A stretch of DNA of 64,000 bases from a gamma proteobacterium L18 (lineage in GTDB: Bacteria > Pseudomonadota > Gammaproteobacteria > Pseudomonadales > Pseudomonadaceae): NCBI GenBank assembly GCA_000497835.1, contig KI547172.1, forward strand, positions 148,844 through 212,843, read 5' to 3'. How positions within the stretch are numbered: position 1 is the first letter of the stretch; every line of letters begins with the position of its first letter. Under the pieces are notes generated by a model, which saw only the letters and a list, made by a program, of their open reading frames with translations, did no database searches and was not told the origin of the DNA. Positions 15,898 through 24,235 of the stretch are shown one piece after another. The position numbers and the translations under genes were made by a program.

Positions 15898-17572
15898 CGA
15901 CAACCAAGTCACCGTAGGTGCCGCCATCACCGCGTTCCTCGAACAGTGCGACGTAAAGGCCGCGTTCGGGGTGATCTCGATCCACAACATGCCGATCCTC
16001 GATGCCTTCGCCGTGCGGGGCAACATCCGTTTCGTCATGGCCCGCGGCGAAGCCGGCGCCACCAACATGGCCGACGCCTATGCCCGCACCACCGGTGGCC
16101 TGGGCGTGTGCCTGACCTCCACCGGTACCGCTGCTGGCAACGCGGCCGGCGCGATGGTGGAAGCACAGACCGCCGGCACGCCGCTGCTGCACATCACCGG
16201 GCAGATCGAGACCCAATACCTGGATCAGGAATTCGCCTACATCCATGAGGCACGTGATCAGCTGACCATGCTCAAGGCGGTTTCGAAAGCCGCGTTCCGC
16301 GTGCGCAGCGTCGAGACCGCGCTCAGCACCATGAAGCTGGCCGTGCAGACCGCCCTCACCGCGCCCACTGGCCCAGTCAGTGTCGAGATCCCGATCGACA
16401 TCCAGTCGACCTTCATCACCATGCCGACCGACCTGGCGCCGCTGCCGATCCCGGTGGCGGTACCGGCACCCGAAGCATTGGACGCGTTGGCCGAACGCAT
16501 GGCCGGCGCCAAGCGCCCTATGCTGTGGCTGGGCGGCGGCGCGCGTCATGCAGGCAAACAAGTGAAGCGTTTGCTGGACATGGGTGTAGGGGTTATTACC
16601 TCCACGCAAGGTCGCGGCGTAGTGAACGAAGACAATGAACGCTGCCTGGGCGCTTTCTCGCAGAACCGCGCCGTGGAACAGTTCATGCAATCGTGCGACG
16701 TGCTGCTGGTAGCCGGTTCGCGCTTGCGCTCCAACGAGACGTTCAAGTACGCCCTGAAGCTGCCGCACACCACCCTGCGTATCGACGCCAACCCGGCCAT
16801 CGAAGGCCGCAGCTACAGCAGCGATCAGTTTGTGTGTGGTGATACTGCTTTGGCGCTGGACGGGTTGGCAGACCGACTCGAGGGTCGGCTGAATATAGAC
16901 CCAATGTTCCACGTGGAACTATCTGCGGTTCGCGCCAAGTCCCGCGCCCAGTTGAACACTGATCTGGGCCCGTACACCGCCCTGGTGGAACAGCTGCAAA
17001 CCGTCACCGGCCGCAACTTCTCCTGGGTCCGCGATGTGACGCTGTCCAACAGCATTTGGGGCAACCGTCTGATCAACCTGTTCCACCCACGCGCAGGCGT
17101 TCATGCCTTGGGCGGCGGTATCGGTCAGGCACTGGCCATGGGCATTGGCGCCGCCGTTGCCGCTGCCGAAACCGCGCCGGAGCGTAAAGTGTTTGCCCTG
17201 GCTGGCGACGGCGGCTTCATCCTCAACCTGGGTGAGATGGCGACCCTGGTTCAGGAAAAAGCCAACGTGGTCATTCTGCTGATGAACGACCAGCGCTACG
17301 GCGTGATTCGCAACATTCAGGACGCCATCTACGGCGCCCGCCACGCCTACGTGGAACTGCACACTCCGGACTACTCGCAACTGGCCGAATCCATGGGCCT
17401 GCGTCATGCGCTGGTCAGCGACCTGAATAACTTCGGTGGTGTGATCGAAGGCGCGCTGGCCGAGCCCGGCCCGTTCCTGCTGGAAGTGGACATGCTCGCC
17501 GTCGGTGGTTTTGCCACCCAGTTTGCTGGCCCGCCCAACAGCGAAACCAAGGCTCAGAAGGCCACTGCCTGA
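15890..17572 (+). CDS. Thiamine-diphosphate-dependent enzyme (acetolactate synthase / benzoylformate decarboxylase superfamily)
   Basis: A 560-residue three-domain ThDP enzyme. The activating Glu is probably Glu54 in RGEAGATNMADAYAR; the ThDP-Mg motif runs from GDGGFILNLGEM to LLMND near residues 440-467. It probably decarboxylates a 2-oxo acid from ring cleavage, or ligates it to another carbonyl. The subfamily is not acetolactate synthase proper (no regulatory subunit nearby). Embedded in the operon with eight bases of overlap to the preceding SDR. Confidence 0.9.
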   Translation: MRNDNQVTVGAAITAFLEQCDVKAAFGVISIHNMPILDAFAVRGNIRFVMARGEAGATNMADAYARTTGGLGVCLTSTGTAAGNAAGAMVEAQTAGTPLLHITGQIETQYLDQEFAYIHEARDQLTMLKAVSKAAFRVRSVETALSTMKLAVQTALTAPTGPVSVEIPIDIQSTFITMPTDLAPLPIPVAVPAPEALDALAERMAGAKRPMLWLGGGARHAGKQVKRLLDMGVGVITSTQGRGVVNEDNERCLGAFSQNRAVEQFMQSCDVLLVAGSRLRSNETFKYALKLPHTTLRIDANPAIEGRSYSSDQFVCGDTALALDGLADRLEGRLNIDPMFHVELSAVRAKSRAQLNTDLGPYTALVEQLQTVTGRNFSWVRDVTLSNSIWGNRLINLFHPRAGVHALGGGIGQALAMGIGAAVAAAETAPERKVFALAGDGGFILNLGEMATLVQEKANVVILLMNDQRYGVIRNIQDAIYGARHAYVELHTPDYSQLAESMGLRHALVSDLNNFGGVIEGALAEPGPFLLEVDMLAVGGFATQFAGPPNSETKAQKATA

Positions 17573-17582
17573 GGACCGCGCC

Positions 17583-18386
17583 ATGCTGCATATCACCATG
17601 ATCGGCTGCGGCGCCATTGGCGTCGGTGTCCTGGAACTGCTGGAGAAAGACCCGACCCTGTGCGTTGATCACGTCATCGCCTCGGCCGGCTCTGAAGACC
17701 TGGTGCGTCAACGCCTGGCGAGTTTCAGCAACCCACCCCAAGTGCTGACCGCCCTGCCCGCCGATGCCTGTCCGGATCTGCTGGTGGAGTGCGCTGGTCA
17801 CCGGGCCATTGAAGAACACGTATTGCCGGCACTGGAGCGTGGCATCGCCTGCCTGATCGTCTCCGTCGGCGCCCTGTCGGAAGTGGGATTGGTGGAACGC
17901 CTGGAGGCAGCCGCCGAACGCGGGCAGACGCGCATCGAACTGCTGCCCGGTGCCATCGGTGGCATCGACGCGTTGTCCGCCGCCAAGGTGGGCGGCCTGG
18001 ACGCAGTGAACTACGTCGGCCGCAAACCGGCGCACGCGTGGAAGAACACGCCAGGTGAACTGGCCTGCGACCTGGACGCCATCACCGAAGCCACGGTGAT
18101 CTTCCAGGGCAGCGCCCGCGAGGCCGCGCAGCTTTATCCGAAGAACGCCAATGTCGCCGCCACTTTGTCGCTGGCCGGCATCGGCCTGGACCGCACCCAC
18201 GTGACGCTGATCGCCGATCCGCACAGCAACGAGAACGTGCACCAGTTCGAAGCCCGCGGCGCCTTCGGCGGTTTCGAATTGAGCCTGCGTGGCAAGCCGC
18301 TGCAGGCCAACCCGAAGACCTCGGCCCTCACCGTGTACAGCGTGGTCCGCGCCCTCGGCAACCACGCCCACGCGATTTCCATCTAG
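17583..18386 (+). CDS. nadX: L-aspartate dehydrogenase (NadX-like)
   Basis: A 267-residue protein with an N-terminal Rossmann fold (MIGCGAIGVGVL) and the family-typical KNANVAATLSLAGIGLDRTHV. NadX-type enzymes interconvert L-aspartate and iminosuccinate/oxaloacetate with NAD(P). The orthologue in PAO1 (PA3505, from memory) has been studied as an aspartate dehydrogenase. In this operon it may handle ammonia release or an imine intermediate rather than NAD synthesis. The start at 17583 follows GAGGACCGCC; the frame is open upstream into the ThDP gene but is not used. Confidence 0.88.
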   Translation: MLHITMIGCGAIGVGVLELLEKDPTLCVDHVIASAGSEDLVRQRLASFSNPPQVLTALPADACPDLLVECAGHRAIEEHVLPALERGIACLIVSVGALSEVGLVERLEAAAERGQTRIELLPGAIGGIDALSAAKVGGLDAVNYVGRKPAHAWKNTPGELACDLDAITEATVIFQGSAREAAQLYPKNANVAATLSLAGIGLDRTHVTLIADPHSNENVHQFEARGAFGGFELSLRGKPLQANPKTSALTVYSVVRALGNHAHAISI

Positions 18387-18395
18387 GGGATGAAC

Positions 18396-19877
18396 ATGAC
18401 CTTGGAACAGACCTTACCCATCTGCATCGCCGGCCAGTGGCGCCTGGGCCGTGGCGAACGCTACGCCACCCGCTACCCCGCCACGGGCGAGCCGGTCGCC
18501 TGGCTCAACGCCGCCAATCTGGACGATGTTGAAGAAGCGGTGCGCGGCGCCCACGAGGCGTTTCTGCACAGCGGCTGGGCCCAGCGCAAACCCCATGAAC
18601 GCGCCAGCGTGCTGTACCGCATCGCCGCGCTGATTCGTGAGCGCAGCGAAGAACTGGCCCAACTGCAACGCCAGGACAACGGCAAACCCATCGGCGAAAC
18701 CCGCGCCCTGGTGGCCAGTGCTGCCGGGACCTTCCAGTTCTTCGCCGCTGCCTGCGAAACCCTCGAAGAAACCATCACCCCATCGCGCGGCGACTTCGTG
18801 ACCATGAGCGTCTACGAGCCCATGGGCGTGGTCGCTGCCATCACGCCGTGGAACTCACCGATCGCCAGCGAAGCGCAGAAAGTGGCACCCGCTTTGGCGG
18901 CAGGCAATGCGGTGGTGATCAAGCCGGCGGAAATCACCCCGCTGCTGGCCCTGCAACTGGCGCAAATCTGCGAAGACGCCGGCCTGCCCAAAGGGCTGGT
19001 CAGCGTGCTGCCCGGCAAGGGCTCGCTACTGGGCGACGCCCTCACCCAACACCCGCTGATCAAGCGAGTATCGTTCACCGGCGGCACCAGGACCGGCAAG
19101 CACATCGCCCACATCGCCGCCGACAAGATGATGCCGGTGTCGCTGGAACTGGGTGGCAAGTCGCCGACCATCGTGTTGGATGACGCCGACCTGGACCACG
19201 CTGTGGCCGGGGTGCTGTACGGCATTTTCAGCTCGTCGGGCGAAGCCTGCATCGCTGGCTCGCGGCTGTTCGTGGCGCGCTCGTTGTACGAGCCGTTCAT
19301 GGAACGCCTGGTGGCCGGCGCAGCAAAACTGCGCCTCGGCGACCCCGCCGACGAGACGACGCAGATGGGCCCGCTGATCAGCGCCGGCCACCGCGAATCC
19401 GTGGAACGTTACGTGGCCCTAGGCCTGGCCGAGGGCGGCACCCTGCGCCTGGGCGGTCAACGCCCCACCGGCGGTATCTACGACAACGGCTACTTCTTCC
19501 CGCCCACCATCCTCGAAGGCCTGAGCAACAGCCAGCAGACCTGCCAGGAAGAAATCTTCGGCCCGGTGCTGGTGGCCATGCCGTTCGACGACGAAGCCGA
19601 ACTGATTGAGCAGGCCAACGACAGCCTGTACGCCCTGGCAGCCGGCATCTGGACCCGCGACTACAAGCGCGCCTGGGCCCTGGGCCGCAAGATCCAGGCG
19701 GGCACGGTGTGGATCAACACTTACAAGCAATTCTCCATTTCCACACCGTTCGGCGGCTGGCGCGACAGCGGCCTGGGCCGTGAAAAAGGCCGGCTGGGCA
19801 TCCTGCAGTACATGGAACAGAAGAGCCTCTACTGGGGCATGAACGAAGAACCATTGGCCTGGGCCAACGGCCACTGA
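18396..19877 (+). CDS. Aldehyde dehydrogenase
   Basis: A 493-residue NAD(P)-dependent ALDH. Conserved features are TPWNSPIASEAQKVAPALAAGN, the general base in LELGGKSPTIV, and the nucleophilic Cys in SSGEACIAGSRLFV. It should oxidise a semialdehyde or aldehyde pathway intermediate to the acid. The start at 18396 is chosen because AGGGG at 18385-18389 is correctly spaced; the ATG at 18390 abuts it. Confidence 0.93.
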   Translation: MTLEQTLPICIAGQWRLGRGERYATRYPATGEPVAWLNAANLDDVEEAVRGAHEAFLHSGWAQRKPHERASVLYRIAALIRERSEELAQLQRQDNGKPIGETRALVASAAGTFQFFAAACETLEETITPSRGDFVTMSVYEPMGVVAAITPWNSPIASEAQKVAPALAAGNAVVIKPAEITPLLALQLAQICEDAGLPKGLVSVLPGKGSLLGDALTQHPLIKRVSFTGGTRTGKHIAHIAADKMMPVSLELGGKSPTIVLDDADLDHAVAGVLYGIFSSSGEACIAGSRLFVARSLYEPFMERLVAGAAKLRLGDPADETTQMGPLISAGHRESVERYVALGLAEGGTLRLGGQRPTGGIYDNGYFFPPTILEGLSNSQQTCQEEIFGPVLVAMPFDDEAELIEQANDSLYALAAGIWTRDYKRAWALGRKIQAGTVWINTYKQFSISTPFGGWRDSGLGREKGRLGILQYMEQKSLYWGMNEEPLAWANGH

Positions 19878-19888
19878 GAGGTAGCTTG

Positions 19889-20866
19889 ATGAGCGTTTTA
19901 GGTATTGATGAAGTCACCTACGGCGTCGAGGACCTGGCCACCTGCGCGCGTTTCTTCAGCGACTGGGGCCTGACCCAGGTCAGCGAACAGGCCGACGAGG
20001 TGATCTTCGAAACCCTCAATGGCTGCCGTGTGGTGCTGGCTGCCATCGACAAACCCGGCCTGCCGCCCGCCATCGAAGCCGGTTCCACCGTGCGCGAAGT
20101 GGTGTGGGGCGTGGAGAACGCAGCCGACCTGGCCCTGTATAGCGAGCGCATCGCCAATGACCCGGGCTTCGTCGAAGGCAACGGCCGCATCGGCTGCACC
20201 GACCCCAACGGCCTGGCGATCCGCCTGCAGGTCACGCGCAAGCGTGAACTGGACATCGAGTGCAGCGGCCACAACACCTGGCAAACCAAGGGCCGCATCA
20301 ACAAACCGGCGCCGATCTACGAGCGCGCCACGCCGATCGAAGTCGGCCACGTGGTGTTCTTCGTCACCGACGTCAACGCCTGCGAAGCCTTCTACCACGA
20401 GCGCTTCGGCTTCCAGGCCTCGGACCGCTACCCCAACCGCGGCGCTTTCCTGCGCACCGCCGAAGAAGGCGGCCACCACGACCTGTTCATGCTGCAACTG
20501 CCCGCCCCGCGCGCCGGTTTGAATCACGTGGCCTTCACCGTGCGCGACGTGCACGAAGTGTTCGGCGGCGGCATGCACATCTCGCGCAGCGGCTGGGCCA
20601 CCGAGATAGGCCCGGGCCGCCACCCGGTGTCGTCGGCGTTCTTCTGGTACTTCAAGAACCCGGCGGGCGCACTGATCGAGTACTACGCCGACGAAGACCA
20701 GCTGACCGGCGAGTGGCAAGCGCGTGAATTCGAGCCCGGCCCTACCGTGTTCGCCGAGTGGGCAATTGCCGGCGGCATCGACGGCAACACCCGTCGCCAG
20801 CAACACGTGGAGGCGCCGCAAGGCAAGTTCCTCACCGACAAGCCCAAGGAAGGCGGCCAGCGATGA
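19889..20866 (+). CDS. VOC-superfamily (type I extradiol-like) dioxygenase
   Basis: A 325-residue protein with two vicinal-oxygen-chelate modules. The C-terminal module keeps the extradiol metal triad: His154 (EVGHVVFFVTD), His213 (GLNHVAFTVRD) and Glu264 (GALIEYYAD). It is a good candidate for ring cleavage of a catecholic product of the Rieske oxygenase. The start is the ATG at 19889, with GAGAGG 11 bases upstream. The next gene overlaps the stop by four bases. Confidence 0.88.
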   Translation: MSVLGIDEVTYGVEDLATCARFFSDWGLTQVSEQADEVIFETLNGCRVVLAAIDKPGLPPAIEAGSTVREVVWGVENAADLALYSERIANDPGFVEGNGRIGCTDPNGLAIRLQVTRKRELDIECSGHNTWQTKGRINKPAPIYERATPIEVGHVVFFVTDVNACEAFYHERFGFQASDRYPNRGAFLRTAEEGGHHDLFMLQLPAPRAGLNHVAFTVRDVHEVFGGGMHISRSGWATEIGPGRHPVSSAFFWYFKNPAGALIEYYADEDQLTGEWQAREFEPGPTVFAEWAIAGGIDGNTRRQQHVEAPQGKFLTDKPKEGGQR

Positions 20867-21180
20867 GCGAGAGCCTGCTGCTGACCGTGCTGCTCAAGCA
20901 CGATCAATCCAAGAACCTGGAGGACATCCAGGCGCACATGAAAAAGATGGACTGGTGGGAAAGCTTCCCGCCCGAGGGCGTCGAGGTGGTGAGCTGGACC
21001 GTGGCCATGGGCCTGGGCCAGGTCGTCACCCTGCGCCTGCCGCCCAGCCTGCTGGGCAAGGTCAACGTCGAGCTGGAGCGCGCCGCCTGGGGCGTGTTCC
21101 GCACCGAATGCTACGCCACTTATGACTTTGTACCCGTGCGCGAAATGATCCGCGACCGGGTGCGCAACGGAGGCCAATGA
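20863..21180 (+). CDS. Small alpha+beta protein of unknown function in the catabolic operon
   Basis: 105 residues (MSESLLLTVLLKHDQSKNLEDIQAHMKKMDWWESFPPEGVEVVSWTVAMGLGQ...). The alternation of strands and helices and the length recall the dimeric ferredoxin-like barrel of muconolactone isomerase or NIPSNAP-type proteins, but I cannot assign the family. No signal peptide or Cys cluster. Translationally coupled to the VOC gene (ATGA overlap). It might be an isomerase or an oxygenase accessory. Confidence 0.8.
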   Translation: MSESLLLTVLLKHDQSKNLEDIQAHMKKMDWWESFPPEGVEVVSWTVAMGLGQVVTLRLPPSLLGKVNVELERAAWGVFRTECYATYDFVPVREMIRDRVRNGGQ

Positions 21181-21181
21181 C

Positions 21182-21409
21182 ATGAGCAACACCGAACCGT
21201 ACCTGCAGCCCCATCAGGCGCGCAAACGCCCCAACACCCCGTTCGAGGACCTGCTGGGCGACTCCATCGAGCGCGCCTACGGCAGCGGCATCGCCGACCT
21301 GCCCGCGCTGCTGGCGCACTTGAACCACGCCGGCCCGCCCTGCCCGCTGACCACCGGCGAGTGGACCGAAGACGCGTACAAGACCCTGATGGCCCGGCTG
21401 GGCGCGTAA
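21182..21409 (+). CDS. Very small (75-residue) protein preceding the Rieske oxygenase
   Basis: MSNTEPYLQPHQARKRPNTP..., then a mostly helical C-terminal half with GIADLPALLAHLNHAG and TGEWTEDAYKTLMARLGA, a pattern I associate with small recombinase-like helix-turn-helix proteins found beside Rieske oxygenases. The association is from memory and weak. It begins two bases after the preceding stop. It may be a structural or regulatory partner of the oxygenase. Confidence 0.75.
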   Translation: MSNTEPYLQPHQARKRPNTPFEDLLGDSIERAYGSGIADLPALLAHLNHAGPPCPLTTGEWTEDAYKTLMARLGA

Positions 21410-21429
21410 GACGCCCGAGGTAGAAGAAC

Positions 21430-22464
21430 ATGAATATGCACGTGACCGCTGACCCTGTTGAGAACCTGCTGGCCAACGGCCTGAAAGACCTGTGGTTCCC
21501 CGTATTGCCTTCCGAACTGCTGGGTGAAAAACCGCTGTCGGTACGGCGCATGGGCTACAAGATTGCCCTGTGGCGCGACAACGACGGCACCGTCCACGCC
21601 CTGGAGGACCACTGCCCGCACCGCGGCGCGCCGCTGTCCCAAGGCCCCGTGCTGGGTGACCGCCTGCAGTGCCCGTACCACGGCGTGGAAGTGCGCTGCG
21701 ACGGCACCGTCACCAAAGTGCCCGGCAGCCCCGGCTGCAAACTGGAAGGCGCCCGCCCTACCCGCATGTTCCATACCCGCGAGGCCGCTGGCGCGATCTT
21801 CCTGTTCAACGCCACCGACCCGCACCTGGACACCCCGCCCGAGCTGGTACTGCCCGAGCAACTGACCTCGCCCGAGTGGAGCAGCTTCCTGTGCTACACC
21901 GAGTGGAAAGGCGATTACCGCTACGTGCTCGACAATGTCATGGACCCGATGCACGGCACCTATCTGCACAAGATGTCCCACTCCATGAGCGAAGGCGAAG
22001 CCACCGCCAAGTTCGTCACCCGCGACACCGACCAGGGTTTCTTCTTCGAGAAGGAAGGCCAGCGCGGCGTCAACTTCGACTGGACCGAGTTCCTGGATAA
22101 CGGCTGCCACTGGCTGCGCCTGGAAATCCCTTACCCGAAAACCGGCGGCCCGGGCGGCAACTTCACCATCATCGGCAGCTACACCCCCAGCAGCCGTTCG
22201 CTGGCCGCCGTGTTCCACTGGCGCGCCCGCCCGCTGACCGGCTGGCAGCGCGACACCTGGCGCTTCCTCTACAAGAACCGCCTGGAAGCGCGCCACTGGG
22301 CCGTGCTGGAACAGGACCGCGTGCTGCTGGAGTTCATGGAGCCGGACGCCAATCAGCGTGAAAACCTCTACCAGCACGACCTGGGCGTGGTGCGCCTGCG
22401 CCGCTACCTGAAGAGCCAGGCCAAGGCCCAGCTCGAACTGATCGAAGCGAAGCAACTGCCATGA
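21430..22464 (+). CDS. Rieske non-heme iron oxygenase, oxygenase component
   Basis: A 344-residue protein. The Rieske [2Fe-2S] ligands are Cys62, His64, Cys81, His84 (CPHRGAP...LQCPYHG). The mononuclear iron site is DNVMDPMHGTYLH, with Asp172 as bridge, His175 and His180 as ligands. There is no beta subunit, so it resembles the homo-oligomeric phthalate dioxygenase / vanillate demethylase class. It should mono- or dioxygenate or O/N-demethylate an aromatic substrate, with electrons from the reductase two genes downstream. AGGTAGAAGA precedes the ATG. Confidence 0.92.
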   Translation: MNMHVTADPVENLLANGLKDLWFPVLPSELLGEKPLSVRRMGYKIALWRDNDGTVHALEDHCPHRGAPLSQGPVLGDRLQCPYHGVEVRCDGTVTKVPGSPGCKLEGARPTRMFHTREAAGAIFLFNATDPHLDTPPELVLPEQLTSPEWSSFLCYTEWKGDYRYVLDNVMDPMHGTYLHKMSHSMSEGEATAKFVTRDTDQGFFFEKEGQRGVNFDWTEFLDNGCHWLRLEIPYPKTGGPGGNFTIIGSYTPSSRSLAAVFHWRARPLTGWQRDTWRFLYKNRLEARHWAVLEQDRVLLEFMEPDANQRENLYQHDLGVVRLRRYLKSQAKAQLELIEAKQLP

Positions 22465-22898
22465 GCGTCGCCGTTCAGCGTATCCGGGCGTCGAACGTGA
22501 GCGAACTGGCGACCGCCAGCTGGTCCAACGCCCTGCTGATCGGCAACGAGGTGGTGATGTCCGGCATGACCGGGCATCCCGCCACCCGCACTGCGGCGCA
22601 GGCCGGCGAGCCGCTGGGCGCCTACGCCCAGACCCTGCTGGTGCTGAACAAGGTGCTGGCGCTGGTGAAAGCCGCCGGCGGCCACATCGGCAACATCTAC
22701 CGGCTGACGGTGTATGTCACCGCCATTGCCGACAAGGATGAAGTCGGCCGCGCGCGTCGGGATTTCTTCACAGGCTTTGCCCATTTTCCTACCTCCACCC
22801 TGGTCGAGACGAGCGCCCTGGTGTTCCCCGAACTGGTGGTGGAAATCGAGGCCGGCGCCCGGCTCGATGTTGACCTACGCACGGCGCAGGAGAGCTGA
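22461..22898 (+). CDS. RidA/YjgF-family protein without the catalytic Arg
   Basis: A 145-residue RidA fold (VVMSGMTGHPATR, LALVKAAGGHIGNIYRLTVYVTAI, ELVVEIEAGARL). In RidA the imine-deaminase Arg lies in a PARSxVEV segment; here the matching segment is PTSTLVETS, so that Arg appears to be missing. This places it with Rid subfamilies lacking proven deaminase activity. It overlaps the Rieske gene by four bases and lies just before the reductase gene. Confidence 0.85.
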   Translation: MSVAVQRIRASNVSELATASWSNALLIGNEVVMSGMTGHPATRTAAQAGEPLGAYAQTLLVLNKVLALVKAAGGHIGNIYRLTVYVTAIADKDEVGRARRDFFTGFAHFPTSTLVETSALVFPELVVEIEAGARLDVDLRTAQES

Positions 22899-22901
22899 AC
22901 C

Positions 22902-23861
22902 ATGTCCAATTCCAACACCATCACCGCGCTGGTGCACACCCTGCGCTACGAAGCCGAAGGCATCATCAGCGTCGAACTGCGCCCATGGGGCGACACGGTT
23001 TTCGCGCCATTCGATGCCGGTTCGCACATTGACCTGCACCTACCCAACGGCCTGGTGCGCAGTTATTCGCTGCTCAACTCGCCCAGTGACCAGGGCCGCT
23101 ACGTGGTTGGCATCCTTCGCGACCGCAAAAGCCGTGGCGGCTCGGAGTACGTGCATGCGCAATTGCGCGTCGGGATGCAGTTGAAGATTTCCCAGCCGCG
23201 CAACAACTTCGTCCTGGATGCCACTGCCCGTCACAGCGTGCTGGTGGCGGGCGGTATCGGCATCACGCCGATCTACTGCATGTTTCGCCAACTGCTGGCC
23301 CTGGGTAAGTCAGCGCAACTGATTTACTGCGCCCGTTCACGCCGGGAAGCGGCACTGATTGAGGAGTTGGTGGGCCTGGATGCCAAGGTGGTATACCACT
23401 TCAACGACGAGAAAGGCGTGCCACCGGACTTGGCGCACTACTTGGCGGGCCAGCCAGCGGACACCCATTTCTACTGCTGCGGGCCGACGCCCATGCTTGA
23501 TGCGTTCGAGAGCACCTGCGAGAGCCTGGGTTATCCACATGCGCACATCGAGCGTTTTGCCGCCGCTGAATTGCCACCCAGTGAACAGGCGCAAAGTAGC
23601 TATAGCGTTGAACTGAGCAAGTCGGGAAAAACATTGAATGTTGAACCGGGCTTGAACTTGCTGGATGTATTGCTGGAAGCGGGCTGCGATATTGAATACA
23701 GCTGCCGCGAGGGTGTTTGTGGCTCTTGTGAAACCAAAGTAGTTGAAGGTGATGTCGATCACCGAGACGGCGTATTGACCAAGTCGGAACGTGCGGCCAA
23801 TAAGTCAATGATGGTGTGCGTATCCGGTTGCAAGAGTCGAAGGTTGGTACTCGATATATAA
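22902..23861 (+). CDS. Oxygenase reductase (FNR-like flavin/NAD domain plus C-terminal [2Fe-2S] ferredoxin)
   Basis: A 319-residue class IA (phthalate dioxygenase reductase / VanB-like) reductase. In order: flavin-binding RSYSLLNSP near residue 47-55, NAD-binding GGIGITPIYCM near residue 112, and a C-terminal plant-type ferredoxin with CREGVCGSC and the last Cys in MMVCVSG. It passes electrons from NAD(P)H to the Rieske oxygenase. It is the last gene of the operon and is followed seven bases later by a terminator stem. Confidence 0.93.
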   Translation: MSNSNTITALVHTLRYEAEGIISVELRPWGDTVFAPFDAGSHIDLHLPNGLVRSYSLLNSPSDQGRYVVGILRDRKSRGGSEYVHAQLRVGMQLKISQPRNNFVLDATARHSVLVAGGIGITPIYCMFRQLLALGKSAQLIYCARSRREAALIEELVGLDAKVVYHFNDEKGVPPDLAHYLAGQPADTHFYCCGPTPMLDAFESTCESLGYPHAHIERFAAAELPPSEQAQSSYSVELSKSGKTLNVEPGLNLLDVLLEAGCDIEYSCREGVCGSCETKVVEGDVDHRDGVLTKSERAANKSMMVCVSGCKSRRLVLDI

Positions 23862-23867
23862 CTTGTC

Positions 23868-23895
23868 AAAGCCGGCCATAGCGCCGGCTTTTTTA
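23868..23895 (+). terminator. Rho-independent terminator of the catabolic operon
   Basis: AAAGCCGGC (23868-23876) pairs with GCCGGCTTT (23883-23891), running into a T-run. It closes the transcript that begins before 9399. Confidence 0.92.
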
Positions 23896-24235
23896 CGCCC
23901 TGCGGTGGCTGCATGCTCCATCTTGATGACCGCGTGCACTAAAGAAGCACGGGTTTGTTACCCAGTCGGCGGGGTGTTTCAGGGGTGGCACGAGTACATG
24001 TGTTTTATATATAAATCATTGAAATCAATAGATTTATTGAAATACTGATGATTATCTGACAATGGCATAATTCCTGCTAAATCCACCATGGGTTCACACA
24101 TAATACAATGATCCACCCTTAAAACATCGAACCCCACATTTAACGATGCAACACCACCGCTCGCTGTTTCGAGCGACGGCAGAGTGTTGCCGATCAATCG
24201 GCAAACCGCATAACTTCGCAGGGTTGGGGATATAC
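23896..24235 (+). promoter_or_regulatory. AT-rich intergenic region upstream of the porin
   Basis: About 340 bases without a supported gene. The stretch 24005-24055 is very AT-rich, and ATTGAAAT occurs at 24018-24025 and 24036-24043 inside a loose inverted repeat (AATCAT...ATGATT). A regulator site is likely but cannot be named. The TGGCAC near 23996 lacks the GC element of a sigma-54 promoter. Confidence 0.4.

Noticed and set aside
23994..24012. Sigma-54 promoter (TGGCAC...) upstream of the porin
   Set aside because: The -12 element lacks the required GC at correct spacing after TGGCACGAGTA.
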